The notes: generated by a model not told the origin, from the letters alone. 14,112 nucleotides of DNA from Flavobacteriaceae bacterium (GCA_031273305.1 JAISSC010000081.1:1-14112); one strand, 5' to 3'. Counted from the first letter of the stretch, positions 6,825 to 14,005 are shown. Program-made: numbers and translations.

Positions 6825-7391
6825 ATGTCCATGTGTAAATTATTTTTAATAGGCTGCTTTCTTTTTTGTTTATTTTCGTGTAATATCCAGTTCCCGAAAT
6901 TAACAACTAAATCGACGACGGAACCGGTAAATAAGTATACGACTTCTCCCGAAATCAGCATCTTAACGACTGACTTACCCAAATATAAAACCACTCCTGC
7001 ACCGGCTGCCCCTCCTCCCAAAAAACCTGAAAAGAATAATACATCCTCTTCTTTAGACACTAATAACATTTCGGGCATTCAAATAATTGACACCTCTGCA
7101 TTTTTCTGGGAAATAGGGATAAAACAGACCCAGATATTGGACGTACGAACTTTTGCAGAATACAAAAGCGGACATATATATGATGCGATAAATATGAATG
7201 TGAAAGCCACAGGTTTTATACATCAGATTCAAACACTGGATAAAAGCAGCCCGGTGGCGGTGTATTGCCGTTCAGGCACTCAAAGCATTCAGGCTGCCAA
7301 AATTTTACGGGACAATGGTTTTGAAATTATCTATGTTCTGAAAGGAGGATTAAATCAATGGATCAAGGATGGAAAAGAAATTGTTAAATAA
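6825..7391 (+). CDS. Rhodanese-domain lipoprotein
   Basis: The 188-residue product begins with a signal peptide and lipobox (LIGCFLFCLFSC, lipid-bearing Cys19), then a Thr/Pro-rich linker (about 25-75), then a rhodanese domain (84-188). The domain has the aspartate strand QILDVRTFAEYKSGHI (103-118) and the active-site loop CRSGTQS (148-154) with Cys148. Rhodanese domains carry a persulfide on this cysteine and move sulfur or act as redox modules. As a lipoprotein this one would sit on the periplasmic or outer face of the envelope; its substrate is unknown. An ATG two codons later (6831) is an equal candidate start. The gene is divergent from lnt, and its stop lies 21 bases before the first of three paralogous lipoprotein genes, so at least that gene may be co-transcribed. 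Confidence 0.9.
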   Translation: MSMCKLFLIGCFLFCLFSCNIQFPKLTTKSTTEPVNKYTTSPEISILTTDLPKYKTTPAPAAPPPKKPEKNNTSSSLDTNNISGIQIIDTSAFFWEIGIKQTQILDVRTFAEYKSGHIYDAINMNVKATGFIHQIQTLDKSSPVAVYCRSGTQSIQAAKILRDNGFEIIYVLKGGLNQWIKDGKEIVK

Positions 7392-7412
7392 AACTATCAA
7401 AACAATAACAAC

Positions 7413-8174
7413 ATGAAAGCTACTAAAATTTTATCTCTTACTCTTTTTAGCCTGTTTATTATAGGTTGCTCTATCAGTGAAGAAATTACCTTTAATGCAA
7501 ACGGAAGTATTAATTATTCTTACTTAATAGACGGAAGCAATTTTATGGAAGAAATTGAATCGGAGATGGGAATGGCATCGAGGAAAAAGACATCAGCTCA
7601 AGATAAAAAAGTTCGGGATACTGTTATTTATTTATCTCGTTTATACGAGGAAATGAAAGACAGCATTTCAACGTTATCTCCGGAAGAAGTTCGGGAAAAT
7701 TTAACAGCTCTGGAAGAAATTCAGGAAAAATTAACGGCTCTTAAACCCTTTATCCTTAAAGTACATGATGATGGTAAAAAAGAGTATTTCGTTCAGTTAT
7801 TAGGAGATTTTCCTAACAGTACTTCTTTAAATTCTGCATTATCGGCATTGTCAGAAAGTAGTTATCGGGACAGTTCTACGGAAATATTGGAATTTTTAGC
7901 AAATACTCCCTATGGCTGGGATGGTAAAGAATTAAGAAAAACGTTTGTCTTTCCGGAAAATATAAAAAGTGATTCTTCCGCACAAAGTTGGTTATTAATG
8001 TTTAAAGGAGGGAAATACCGGGCTAAATACCATTTTCCCAAAAAAGTCAAAAAGGTAAGCGATTCTTCTGCCGTAATTTCACAAGATGGAAAAAGCGTAA
8101 CAATAGAATATGACGCTTCGGAATATTTGACATCTTCGGAAAAGAATAATTTTATAATTGAACTGGAAGACTGA
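7413..8174 (+). CDS. Lipoprotein of unknown function, copy 1 of 3
   Basis: A 253-residue product with a clear lipoprotein signal peptide (MKATKILSLTLFSLFIIGC, lipid-bearing Cys19). The mature protein begins CSISEEITFNANGSINYSYL; acidic residues just after the cysteine recall, loosely, the surface-export signals of Flavobacteriia lipoproteins. I recognise no domain. Flavobacteria encode many short lipoproteins starting with a similar EEITFN-DGS strand, all of unknown role. Residues 45-110 are charged and probably helical and include a local duplication, LTALEEIQEKLTAL. The C-terminal part (about 175-253) has KYRAKYHFPKKVKKVSD and ends NFIIELED. This copy is longer than the others because of added codons in the variable middle. 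It begins 21 bases after the rhodanese gene. Confidence 0.9.
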   Translation: MKATKILSLTLFSLFIIGCSISEEITFNANGSINYSYLIDGSNFMEEIESEMGMASRKKTSAQDKKVRDTVIYLSRLYEEMKDSISTLSPEEVRENLTALEEIQEKLTALKPFILKVHDDGKKEYFVQLLGDFPNSTSLNSALSALSESSYRDSSTEILEFLANTPYGWDGKELRKTFVFPENIKSDSSAQSWLLMFKGGKYRAKYHFPKKVKKVSDSSAVISQDGKSVTIEYDASEYLTSSEKNNFIIELED

Positions 8175-8230
8175 AAAAGTAAATTTTAGTGTTGCATCTT
8201 CCTTATAATTTTTTAATGTTTATGCATGGG

Positions 8231-8247
8231 TTAGCTTTAGAAGCTAA
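8231..8247. other. Small hairpin between lipoprotein copies 1 and 2
   Basis: TTAGCTT TAG AAGCTAA forms a perfect 7-bp stem with a three-base loop in the 133-base spacer after copy 1. No T-tract follows on either strand, so it is a poor terminator. Otherwise this spacer holds only AT-rich sequence and the duplicated 22-base leader of copy 2. Confidence 0.35.
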
Positions 8248-8307
8248 GGAAATATAATAAATTAATAATTTTACGATTACATAATAAACTATCAAAACAA
8301 CAACAAC

Positions 8308-9027
8308 ATGAAAGCTATTAAAATCTTATCTCTTACTCTTTTTAGCCTGTTTATTATAGGTTGCTCTATCAGTGAAGAAATTACCTTTAATGCAGACGGA
8401 AGTATTAATTATTCTTACTTGATAGACGGAAGCAATTTTATGGAAATGGCATCGGATCAAGATAAAAAAAATCATGATGATAAAGAAAATCATGATACTA
8501 TTATGTCCTTAGTCGGTTTTTTCGAGGAAAGAAAAGACAGCATTTCAATGCTATCTCCGGAATTTCAGGAAAAATTAACGGCTCTTAAACCCTTTATCCT
8601 TAAAGTACATGATGATGGTAAAAAAGAGTTTTTCGTTCAGTTATTAGGAGATTTTCCTAACAGTACATCTTTAAATTCTGCATTATCGGCATCGTCTGCA
8701 TTATCCGAAAGTGGTTACCGGTACGATTTTACGGAAATGCTGGAATTTTTAGAAAATACTTCCTATGACTGGAATGGTAAAGAATTAAAAAAAACGTTTG
8801 TTATTCCGGAAAATATAAAAAATGATTCTGCCGTACAAGAGCGGTTATTAATGTTTACAGGAGGAAAATACCGGGTTAAATACCATTTTCCCAAAAAAGT
8901 CAAAAAGGTAAGCGACCCTTCTGCCATGCTCTCACAGGATGGAAAAAGCGTAATAGTAGAATATGACATTTCGAAATACTTGACATCTTCTGAAAAGAAT
9001 AACCTTATAATTGAACTGGAAGACTGA
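8308..9027 (+). CDS. Lipoprotein of unknown function, copy 2 of 3
   Basis: A 239-residue paralogue of the preceding gene with the same signal peptide (lipobox FIIGC, Cys19) and the same mature start SISEEITFNADGSINYSYL. Compared with copy 1 it lacks about 17 residues in the middle and has a short local repeat (NHDDKENHD, from repeated AATCATGAT). It also has an extra SALSAS-like repeat near residue 130. The end KYRVKYHFPKKVKKVSD...IIELED is conserved, although several codons are changed. All changes keep the frame, which suggests that the protein is still under selection. The leader upstream matches that of copy 1, but the downstream flank is unlike that of copies 1 and 3. Confidence 0.9.
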   Translation: MKAIKILSLTLFSLFIIGCSISEEITFNADGSINYSYLIDGSNFMEMASDQDKKNHDDKENHDTIMSLVGFFEERKDSISMLSPEFQEKLTALKPFILKVHDDGKKEFFVQLLGDFPNSTSLNSALSASSALSESGYRYDFTEMLEFLENTSYDWNGKELKKTFVIPENIKNDSAVQERLLMFTGGKYRVKYHFPKKVKKVSDPSAMLSQDGKSVIVEYDISKYLTSSEKNNLIIELED

Positions 9028-9052
9028 AAAAATTCCATAAATTTGGAAAATT

Positions 9053-9724
9053 ATGGCACAAGTAAAAGAACATATAACTTACTTTCTGAAAATATCTGCT
9101 TCTGCAGCATTTACGTTTGTTAAGATCAATTTATTAGGATTCGTTTCCACTCTGGCTGTTTTGATAATAGGGGGCATTCTTATTCTTCTTTCTAATAATA
9201 ATGCTCATGCAGGGCATGTAGGTGGTGAGGCATTTCTGATTGTACTGTTCGTTCAAAGACCTTTGGGTTGTATTTTGTGGTTATTGTTATTGAGCAGTCC
9301 ATATCTTTTTTTCTTTTTGGGAAATAAATATGTGGTCAGTAAAATTATAAACAGAATTATAAGTGATAAAGCAGAAAATTATTTATATCCTTTATTAGAC
9401 ACGGTTTTGCAAAAATTTAAAGAACATCAGCCGGAGTTAATTAAAAAAGGAGCCGATAATTCTCTGATGAAGTTAAAATTAATACAGGAAGCAAAAAATA
9501 ATGTTAAAAATAAGTGGATCAGAAGAATAATCGTTTTTGGAGTTAAGAAAATGCAATTAGATGATATTGATTTTACTCAGGAAAATGTAAGTTTTAGCGA
9601 CATTATAAAAACAAAAATTATAAATACACTCAACAATATTTCAGCACCGAATAAAAATATATTTTGGATAATTATAGGAGTACAATGGCTTATCCTATTG
9701 ATAATCTGGCTTATCCCATACTAA
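9053..9724 (+). CDS. Membrane protein of unknown function between lipoprotein copies 2 and 3
   Basis: A 223-residue product with hydrophobic segments at about 24-47, 61-90 (probably one or two helices) and 203-221. A charged loop of about 110 residues (91-200) lies between them and contains KFKEHQPELIKKGAD (121-135). It shows no lipobox and no family that I recognise. The start is 25 bases after the copy 2 stop; TAAATTTG (9038-9045), a match to TAnnTTTG, lies just before it, which would give a very short leader. It is unrelated in sequence to the lipoproteins around it, yet sits inside their array and in the same direction. It may be a functional partner or simply a bystander caught in the duplication. 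Confidence 0.85.
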   Translation: MAQVKEHITYFLKISASAAFTFVKINLLGFVSTLAVLIIGGILILLSNNNAHAGHVGGEAFLIVLFVQRPLGCILWLLLLSSPYLFFFLGNKYVVSKIINRIISDKAENYLYPLLDTVLQKFKEHQPELIKKGADNSLMKLKLIQEAKNNVKNKWIRRIIVFGVKKMQLDDIDFTQENVSFSDIIKTKIINTLNNISAPNKNIFWIIIGVQWLILLIIWLIPY

Positions 9725-9776
9725 AATAATTTGCTTAAATTATCTCAATAAATTCATTAAGTGTAAGTTTTTCAAC

Positions 9777-10481
9777 ATGAAAACTATTAAAATCTTATCT
9801 CTTGCTCTCTTTAGCCTGTTCATTATAGGTTGCTCTATCAGTGAAGAAATTACCTTTAATGCAAACGGAAGTATTAATTATTCTTACTTGATAGACGCAA
9901 GCAACCTTACGGAAATGGCATCGGATAAAGATAAAAAGAATTATGATACTATTGTTTCCTTAGCAGGTTTCTTAGAGGAGGGAAAAGACAGCATTTCTAT
10001 GTTATCTCCGGAATTTCAGAAAAAATTAACGGATTTTAAACGATGTAGCCTTAAAATACATAATGACGTAGATAAAAAAGAGTATTTCGTTCAGATATTA
10101 GGAGATTTTCCTAACAGTACTTCCTTAAACACGGTATTATCTGAATTGTCCCGCAGTAGTCCACGAGACAGTTTTACGGAAATATTGGAACTTTTAGCAA
10201 GTACTTCCTATGATTGGAATGGTAAAGAATTAAGAAAAACGTCTGTCGTTCCGGAAAATCCGGAAAATATAAAAAATGATTCTTCCGCAGAAGACCCGTT
10301 ATACCTGTTTGCAGGAGGAAAATTCCGGGCTAAATACCATTTTCCTAAAAAAGTCAAAAAGGTAAGCGACCCTTCTGCCGTGATTTCACAAGATGGAAAA
10401 AGCGTAATAATAGAATATGATGCTTCGGAATATTTGACATCTTCGGAAAAGAATAATTTTATAATCGAACTGGAAGACTGA
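9777..10481 (+). CDS. Lipoprotein of unknown function, copy 3 of 3
   Basis: A 234-residue paralogue of copies 1 and 2 with signal peptide MKTIKILSLALFSLFIIGC (Cys19) and mature start SISEEITFNANGSINYSYL. In the middle it is closer to copy 2 (ASDKDKKNYDTI, KDSISMLSPEFQKKLT), but its C-terminal region and downstream flank are closer to copy 1 (SSAEDP..., DASEYLTSSEKNNFIIELED). It has a second cysteine in FKRCSLKIHN and a tandem PENPENIKND from a small in-frame duplication. The upstream leader differs from that of the other copies. Function is unknown. Confidence 0.9.
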   Translation: MKTIKILSLALFSLFIIGCSISEEITFNANGSINYSYLIDASNLTEMASDKDKKNYDTIVSLAGFLEEGKDSISMLSPEFQKKLTDFKRCSLKIHNDVDKKEYFVQILGDFPNSTSLNTVLSELSRSSPRDSFTEILELLASTSYDWNGKELRKTSVVPENPENIKNDSSAEDPLYLFAGGKFRAKYHFPKKVKKVSDPSAVISQDGKSVIIEYDASEYLTSSEKNNFIIELED

Positions 10482-10567
10482 AAAGTAAATTTTAGTGTTG
10501 CTTCTCCTCCTGACTTTGACTATGCGACACCCTAAATGATTTTTTTGACAGTACTTCGGGCTTCTGC

Positions 10568-10596
10568 TTGCTACATTCTGAATTTTTGTATCTTTG
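10568..10596 (+). promoter_or_regulatory. Promoter of the DUF2130 gene
   Basis: TTG (10568-10570), 18 bases, then TATCTTTG (10589-10596) fits the Bacteroidota promoter TTG-N(17-23)-TAnnTTTG. Transcription would start near 10602, about 25 bases before the ATG at 10627. This decides against the upstream in-frame TTG at 10594, which lies inside the promoter. Confidence 0.55.
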
Positions 10597-10626
10597 ATTT
10601 CTCTAAAAAAGACAATATTTCCTTAT

Positions 10627-11889
10627 ATGAATCAACAGACACGGATACAATGCCCGAATTGCAGAACAGAAATAGATGTTAATGATATACTCAAACATCA
10701 ATTGGAGGAATCTATAAAAAAAGAATATCAGGAAAAACTCCTTTCCTCCCAAAAAGAAATTCAGGAGAGAAATGCCTTACTGGAAAGGGAAAAGGAAGAA
10801 TTTGAGGCGAAGAAGAAGAAGGAGAACGAACTTTTTCAGGAGAGATTAAATAAAATTACCAAAGAAAAAGCACAGGAGATAGAAATTACCCTGAAAAAGA
10901 AGATAGAAGAAGAAAATCAGGAGCGTATTTTCCTTTATGAGAAAGAACTGGCGGAGAAATCCGAAAAACTTCAGGAATTAAATAAGATGCAGGCGGAAGT
11001 ATCCAAACTTAACCGCGAGAAAGAAGAAATGCGAACTCTCATTGAGGCGGAAGCACAGAAAAAGCTGAGTGATGAACTTACTGCAGAAAGAGAAAAAATA
11101 CGTAAACAGGAGAACGAGAAAAACGAGCTTAAGATTAAAGAACTTCAAAAACAACTGGAAGATCAAAAACGCCTGACAGAAGAGATGAAACGCAAGCAGG
11201 AACAAGGCTCCATGCAATTGCAGGGAGAAGTTCAGGAACTGGCGATTGAAGAATGGCTGACTCAAAATTTTCCTTTGGATACCATCGACGAGGTAAAAAA
11301 AGGAGTACGGGGGGCTGATTGCCTGCAAATCGTGAATACCCGTGAAATTCAAAATTGCGGTTCCATCTACTATGAAAGTAAAAGAACTAAGGATTTTCAG
11401 TATTACTGGATAGAAAAATTCAAAAACGATATTCGTGAGAAAAAGGCGCATATCGGGGTTTTAGTCACTGAGGTAATGCCTCCGGATATGGAAAGAATGG
11501 GAATGAAAGAGGGGATATGGATCTGTACTTTTGAGGAATTTAAGGGGCTAAGCGCAGTGTTACGACATTCCATCATACAGTTTAGCACTATTCTTAAATC
11601 ACAGGAGAACAAGGGAGATAAAATGGAGATGCTGTATGATTTTCTGACCGGGAATGATTTCAGGCTGCGAATTGAAGGAATTGTGGAGGGTTTTTCTCAA
11701 ATGCAGGAAGATTTGACAAGAGAAAAGAGAATGATGATGAAGAACTGGGCTCAGCGGGAGAAACAAATTGAGAAAGTAATTGAAAACACCATTTCCATGT
11801 ATGGCTCCATTAAAGGAATTGCGGGAAATGCCATTCAGAACATTCAGGCACTGGAAACGGATACTGATGATATGTTGGATTTTCAGTGA
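10627..11889 (+). CDS. DUF2130 protein: CPxC motif, long coiled coil, nuclease-like C-terminal domain
   Basis: From the ATG at 10627 the product has 420 residues. It starts with a zinc-ribbon-like IQCPNCRTEIDVNDIL (7-22), followed by a long Glu/Lys-rich coiled coil (about 25-195). The DUF2130 domain (about 196-410) opens with QGEVQELAIEEWL (199-211), then KKGVRGADC (224-232) and IYYESKRTKDF (247-257). Asp231 with Glu250-Ser-Lys252 is arranged like the D...ExK core of the PD-(D/E)xK nuclease fold; this reading is my inference from the motif. The family is widespread in bacteria and has no firmly established role that I know. The first 11 residues of the longer frame, from a TTG, overlap the promoter and have no counterpart in the family start. 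The gene stands alone, 112 bases or more after lipoprotein copy 3 and before mgtE. Confidence 0.9.
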   Translation: MNQQTRIQCPNCRTEIDVNDILKHQLEESIKKEYQEKLLSSQKEIQERNALLEREKEEFEAKKKKENELFQERLNKITKEKAQEIEITLKKKIEEENQERIFLYEKELAEKSEKLQELNKMQAEVSKLNREKEEMRTLIEAEAQKKLSDELTAEREKIRKQENEKNELKIKELQKQLEDQKRLTEEMKRKQEQGSMQLQGEVQELAIEEWLTQNFPLDTIDEVKKGVRGADCLQIVNTREIQNCGSIYYESKRTKDFQYYWIEKFKNDIREKKAHIGVLVTEVMPPDMERMGMKEGIWICTFEEFKGLSAVLRHSIIQFSTILKSQENKGDKMEMLYDFLTGNDFRLRIEGIVEGFSQMQEDLTREKRMMMKNWAQREKQIEKVIENTISMYGSIKGIAGNAIQNIQALETDTDDMLDFQ

Positions 11890-11939
11890 GATACATAAAT
11901 TCTTCATAAAAAAGATATTTCTTTTCTGTAAAATAGGCT

Positions 11940-11947
11940 TATATTTG
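11940..11947 (+). promoter_or_regulatory. Possible -7 element of the mgtE promoter
   Basis: TATATTTG matches TAnnTTTG and lies 38 bases before the mgtE ATG. No convincing TTG at -33 is present. There is no hairpin terminator between the DUF2130 stop and this site, and no sign of a magnesium riboswitch in the 96-base spacer. Confidence 0.4.
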
Positions 11948-11985
11948 CACAACTCTTCGGAATACGAACCTAAAAAGTAAAGTCT

Positions 11986-13323
11986 ATGGAAAAAAATATC
12001 TTTGAAGGCACTCCTGTAGAAGATCTTCACCCAAACGACATAGCGGAGCAACTTGAAGAGTTTTCCGAAAAAGATCGGATTTTAAACTTTTTTTTGCTTC
12101 CCCGAACACAAAAAACAGAGGTTTTTACTTATCTTGATCCTAAAATTCAACAAGAACTTCTTCACGGATTGGGAAAGAAAGATATTGCCGATCTACTGAA
12201 TGAAATGGCTCCCGATGACCGAACCGATTTTTTTGTCGACCTTCCGGATGACCTTATTAAAAACACCATCAACTTACTCGATGAAAGTGAGAGAAAAATT
12301 GCACTTCAACTTTTAGGTTATCCTGAGGACAGCGTAGGGCGGTTAATGACTCCCAATTACATTCAGGCTAAAAAATACTGGACGGTGGAACATACTCTCC
12401 AGCATATCAAAAAATTTGGCAGAAAGGCGGAAACCCTCAACTTTATTTATATCGTTGACCAGAACGATAAGTTGTTGGATGATATTAAGATAGGGAATTT
12501 GCTTTTAGCGGATGATGATACCAAACTGGAAGAACTGGGAGATGATAATTTTATCGCATTGAGGAGCATGATGAATCAGGAGGAGGCTATTCATGTTTTT
12601 GAAGATTATGACCGCACGGCACTTCCGGTAGTCTCCGAAACGGGAGTTTTGGTAGGAATCGTAACGGTAGATGACATCCTTGATATTGTAAAAGAACGGG
12701 ACACCGAAGATATTCAGAAATTTGGGGGTGTGGAAGCATTGGATATTCCTTACCGCGATACCCCATTATTAACCTTATTCCGAAAACGTGCAGGCTGGCT
12801 GATAGTTTTATTTTTAGGGGAAATGCTTACCGCCAGCGCAATGGGTCATTTCGAAGAAGAAATTGAAAAAGCGGTTATTTTAGCCCTTTTTGTGCCGCTT
12901 ATTATCTCCAGTGGAGGAAACTCAGGTTCTCAAGCTGCTACTCTGATCATACGGGCAATGGCTTTGAAAGAGATAGGGCTAAAAGACTGGTGGTATGTAA
13001 TGAGAAAAGAGATTTTTTCAGGAATACTATTAGGATTAACTCTCGGAATTATAGGATTTGTCAGAATTATGGTATGGCAAAATCTAAGTTTTTATGATTA
13101 CGGTCCTCATTGGGTATTAATAGGGTTAACCGTTTCCACTTCTTTAATCGGAATTGTGCTTTGGGGAACGCTTTCAGGTTCTATGATTCCTTTTATCTTA
13201 AGGTCGTTTAAACTAGACCCGGCTACGTCTTCTGCTCCTTTCGTTGCGACTATGGTAGACGTTACAGGACTGATTATTTACTTTACTATTTCTTCCTTTA
13301 TCCTGAGAGGTGTCCTGCTTTAG
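11986..13323 (+). CDS. mgtE: Magnesium transporter MgtE
   Basis: MgtE is a dimeric inner-membrane Mg2+ channel gated by its own cytosolic magnesium sensor. The 445-residue protein has the acidic helical N domain (about 10-120, with MAPDDRTDFFVDLP at 74-87), a CBS pair (about 121-245, with ALPVVSETGVLVGIVTVDDI at 212-231), and a connecting helix. A membrane domain of about five helices begins near residue 268. The family signature PLIISSGGNSGSQ (304-316) is complete, and the pore aspartate of the last helices is present as Asp425 in MVDVTGLI. Length is usual and the gene is complete. The start ATG at 11986 gives MEKNIFEG, directly before the N domain. Confidence 0.97.
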   Translation: MEKNIFEGTPVEDLHPNDIAEQLEEFSEKDRILNFFLLPRTQKTEVFTYLDPKIQQELLHGLGKKDIADLLNEMAPDDRTDFFVDLPDDLIKNTINLLDESERKIALQLLGYPEDSVGRLMTPNYIQAKKYWTVEHTLQHIKKFGRKAETLNFIYIVDQNDKLLDDIKIGNLLLADDDTKLEELGDDNFIALRSMMNQEEAIHVFEDYDRTALPVVSETGVLVGIVTVDDILDIVKERDTEDIQKFGGVEALDIPYRDTPLLTLFRKRAGWLIVLFLGEMLTASAMGHFEEEIEKAVILALFVPLIISSGGNSGSQAATLIIRAMALKEIGLKDWWYVMRKEIFSGILLGLTLGIIGFVRIMVWQNLSFYDYGPHWVLIGLTVSTSLIGIVLWGTLSGSMIPFILRSFKLDPATSSAPFVATMVDVTGLIIYFTISSFILRGVLL

Positions 13324-13430
13324 TTCTACAATACCTGTCGGAGGAGTTTATTTAACCTGAATTCAATTTAAGCGATAATATCTTGTGCGAGAGGTCATTG
13401 CATCCCTTATGCATGGCGTCTTTGGCGGTG

Positions 13431-13457
13431 TAACTCCCTGTGCGTGAGGTCATTGCG
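13431..13457 (+). repeat. Repeat unit A, copy 1
   Basis: 27 bases beginning TAACTCCCTGTGCGTG and ending GGTCATTGCG, identical in all three full copies. The text around it (TATGCGTGGCGTCATTG) is repeated as well. Confidence 0.85.
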
Positions 13458-13471
13458 TCTCTATGCGTGGC

Positions 13472-13511
13472 GTCATTGCGAATGTAACGAAGTGGAATGT
13501 GGCAATCTACC
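13472..13511 (+). repeat. Repeat unit B, copy 1
   Basis: 40 bases beginning GTCATTGCGA and ending GGCAATCTACC. It differs from copy 2 at six positions, all in the middle. Confidence 0.85.
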
Positions 13512-13549
13512 TATTGCAAACGAAGTGCCGCAACTTCAACGACAAACAA

Positions 13550-13630
13550 CCTTATAACGTATGGTTTGCTTCGTCGTGCCTCCTTGCAATAAGATGAGAT
13601 TGCTTCGGCTCCGCCTCTCAATGACAGGTT
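13550..13630 (+). repeat. Repeat unit C, copy 1
   Basis: 81 bases beginning CCTTATAACGTATGG and ending CTCTCAATGACAGGTT. Only four positions differ from copy 2. Its second half is an inverted relative of unit B. Unit A copy 2 follows directly. Confidence 0.85.
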
Positions 13631-13656
13631 AACTCCCTGTGCGTGAGGTCATTGCG
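13630..13656 (+). repeat. Repeat unit A, copy 2
   Basis: Identical over 27 bases to the other full copies of unit A; it directly abuts unit C copy 1. Confidence 0.85.
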
Positions 13657-13684
13657 CCCCTTATGCGTGGCGTCATTGGCGGCG

Positions 13685-13711
13685 TAACTCCCTGTGCGTG
13701 AGGTCATTGCG
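13685..13711 (+). repeat. Repeat unit A, copy 3
   Basis: Identical over 27 bases to the other full copies. Its last nine bases, GTCATTGCG, are also the first nine of unit B copy 2, so units A and B are fused here. Confidence 0.85.
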
Positions 13712-13742
13712 AGCGGAACGTAGTGGAGCGTGGCAATCTACC
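13703..13742 (+). repeat. Repeat unit B, copy 2
   Basis: GTCATTGCGAGCGG through GGCAATCTACC, the copy closest to the usual form of this dispersed motif. Confidence 0.85.
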
Positions 13743-13794
13743 AATTGCAAGCGCAGCGAAGCAACAAACCTGAACAAACAACTCCGTCATCCTT

Positions 13795-13875
13795 CCTTAT
13801 AACGTATGGTTTGCATCGTCGTGCCTCCTCGCAATAGGATGAGATTGCTTCGGCTCCGCCTCTCAATGACAGGCT
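13795..13875 (+). repeat. Repeat unit C, copy 2
   Basis: 81 bases with 77 matches to copy 1 by my alignment, so the duplication is fairly recent. Confidence 0.85.
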
Positions 13876-13895
13876 AACTTATTATGTATAAACAT

Positions 13896-13957
13896 GTTGC
13901 TTCGCTTCGCTCGCAATAGAATGAGATTGCTTCGGCTTCGCCTCTCAATGACAGGTT
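13896..13957 (+). repeat. Repeat unit C, partial copy 3
   Basis: Matches the second half of unit C (GAGATTGCTTCGGCT to CTCTCAATGACAGGTT) with an altered 5' part rich in TTCGCTTCGC. It lacks the CCTTATAACG start of the other copies. Confidence 0.75.
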
Positions 13958-14005
13958 CCTGTGCCCTGCAATTACGAGACGTAATTTACTGTACATTAGG
14001 TTATT

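Larger units (their letters stand above)
7391..10508 (+). repeat. Array of three duplicated lipoprotein genes with shared flanks
   Basis: Three copies of one lipoprotein gene lie in the same direction at 7413, 8308 and 9777. The first roughly 130 bases and the last roughly 130 bases of each gene are nearly identical, while the middle varies and carries indels. Copies 1 and 2 also share the 22 bases before the ATG (7391-7412 and 8286-8307, one difference). Copies 1 and 3 instead share about 25 bases after the stop (from 8175 and from 10482). A membrane protein gene interrupts copies 2 and 3. The pattern suggests tandem duplication followed by recombination between copies. Confidence 0.9.
13383..13957. 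repeat. Non-coding block of mixed direct and inverted repeats
   Basis: After mgtE no coding frame is supported. Three kinds of unit alternate here: unit A (three exact copies plus one decayed copy at 13383-13402), unit B (two copies) and unit C (three copies). The 3' half of unit C is an inverted version of unit B: GTCATTGCG...GCAATCT against AGATTGC...CAATGAC, so B and C can pair. The block is GC-richer than its flanks. The core resembles a dispersed GTCATTGCGAG...GCAATCTC repeat that I have seen described in several bacterial groups. Between mgtE and the block (13324-13382) there is nothing further. Confidence 0.85.

Noticed and set aside
6779..7078. Minus-strand frame opposite the rhodanese lipoprotein gene
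   Set aside because: It overlaps the signal peptide and linker of a recognised gene, and its Gly/Val-rich content is the reverse reading of the Thr/Pro-rich linker.
8763..9038. Minus-strand frame opposite lipoprotein copy 2
   Set aside because: It is antisense to a clearly coding paralogue and shows no family features.
10495..10546. Possible terminator after lipoprotein copy 3
   Set aside because: GTGTTGC and GCGACAC can pair with one G-U, but the loop is about 22 bases and the T-tract begins some 10 bases after the stem, so it is too weak to call.
10594..10626. Upstream TTG start for the DUF2130 gene
   Set aside because: The TTG lies inside the TATCTTTG promoter element, and the family start with the CPNC motif is served by the ATG at 10627.
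10978..12051. Antisense frames opposite the DUF2130 gene (10978-11451, 11403-11612, 11599-12051)
   Set aside because: They lie fully or mostly opposite a well-supported gene, and their Phe/Leu-rich content is what the reverse of a Glu/Lys-rich coiled coil gives.
13383..13957. CRISPR-like array
   Set aside because: Repeat units differ in length, are not regularly spaced, include inverted forms, and the sequences between them are themselves repeated. No cas gene is present.
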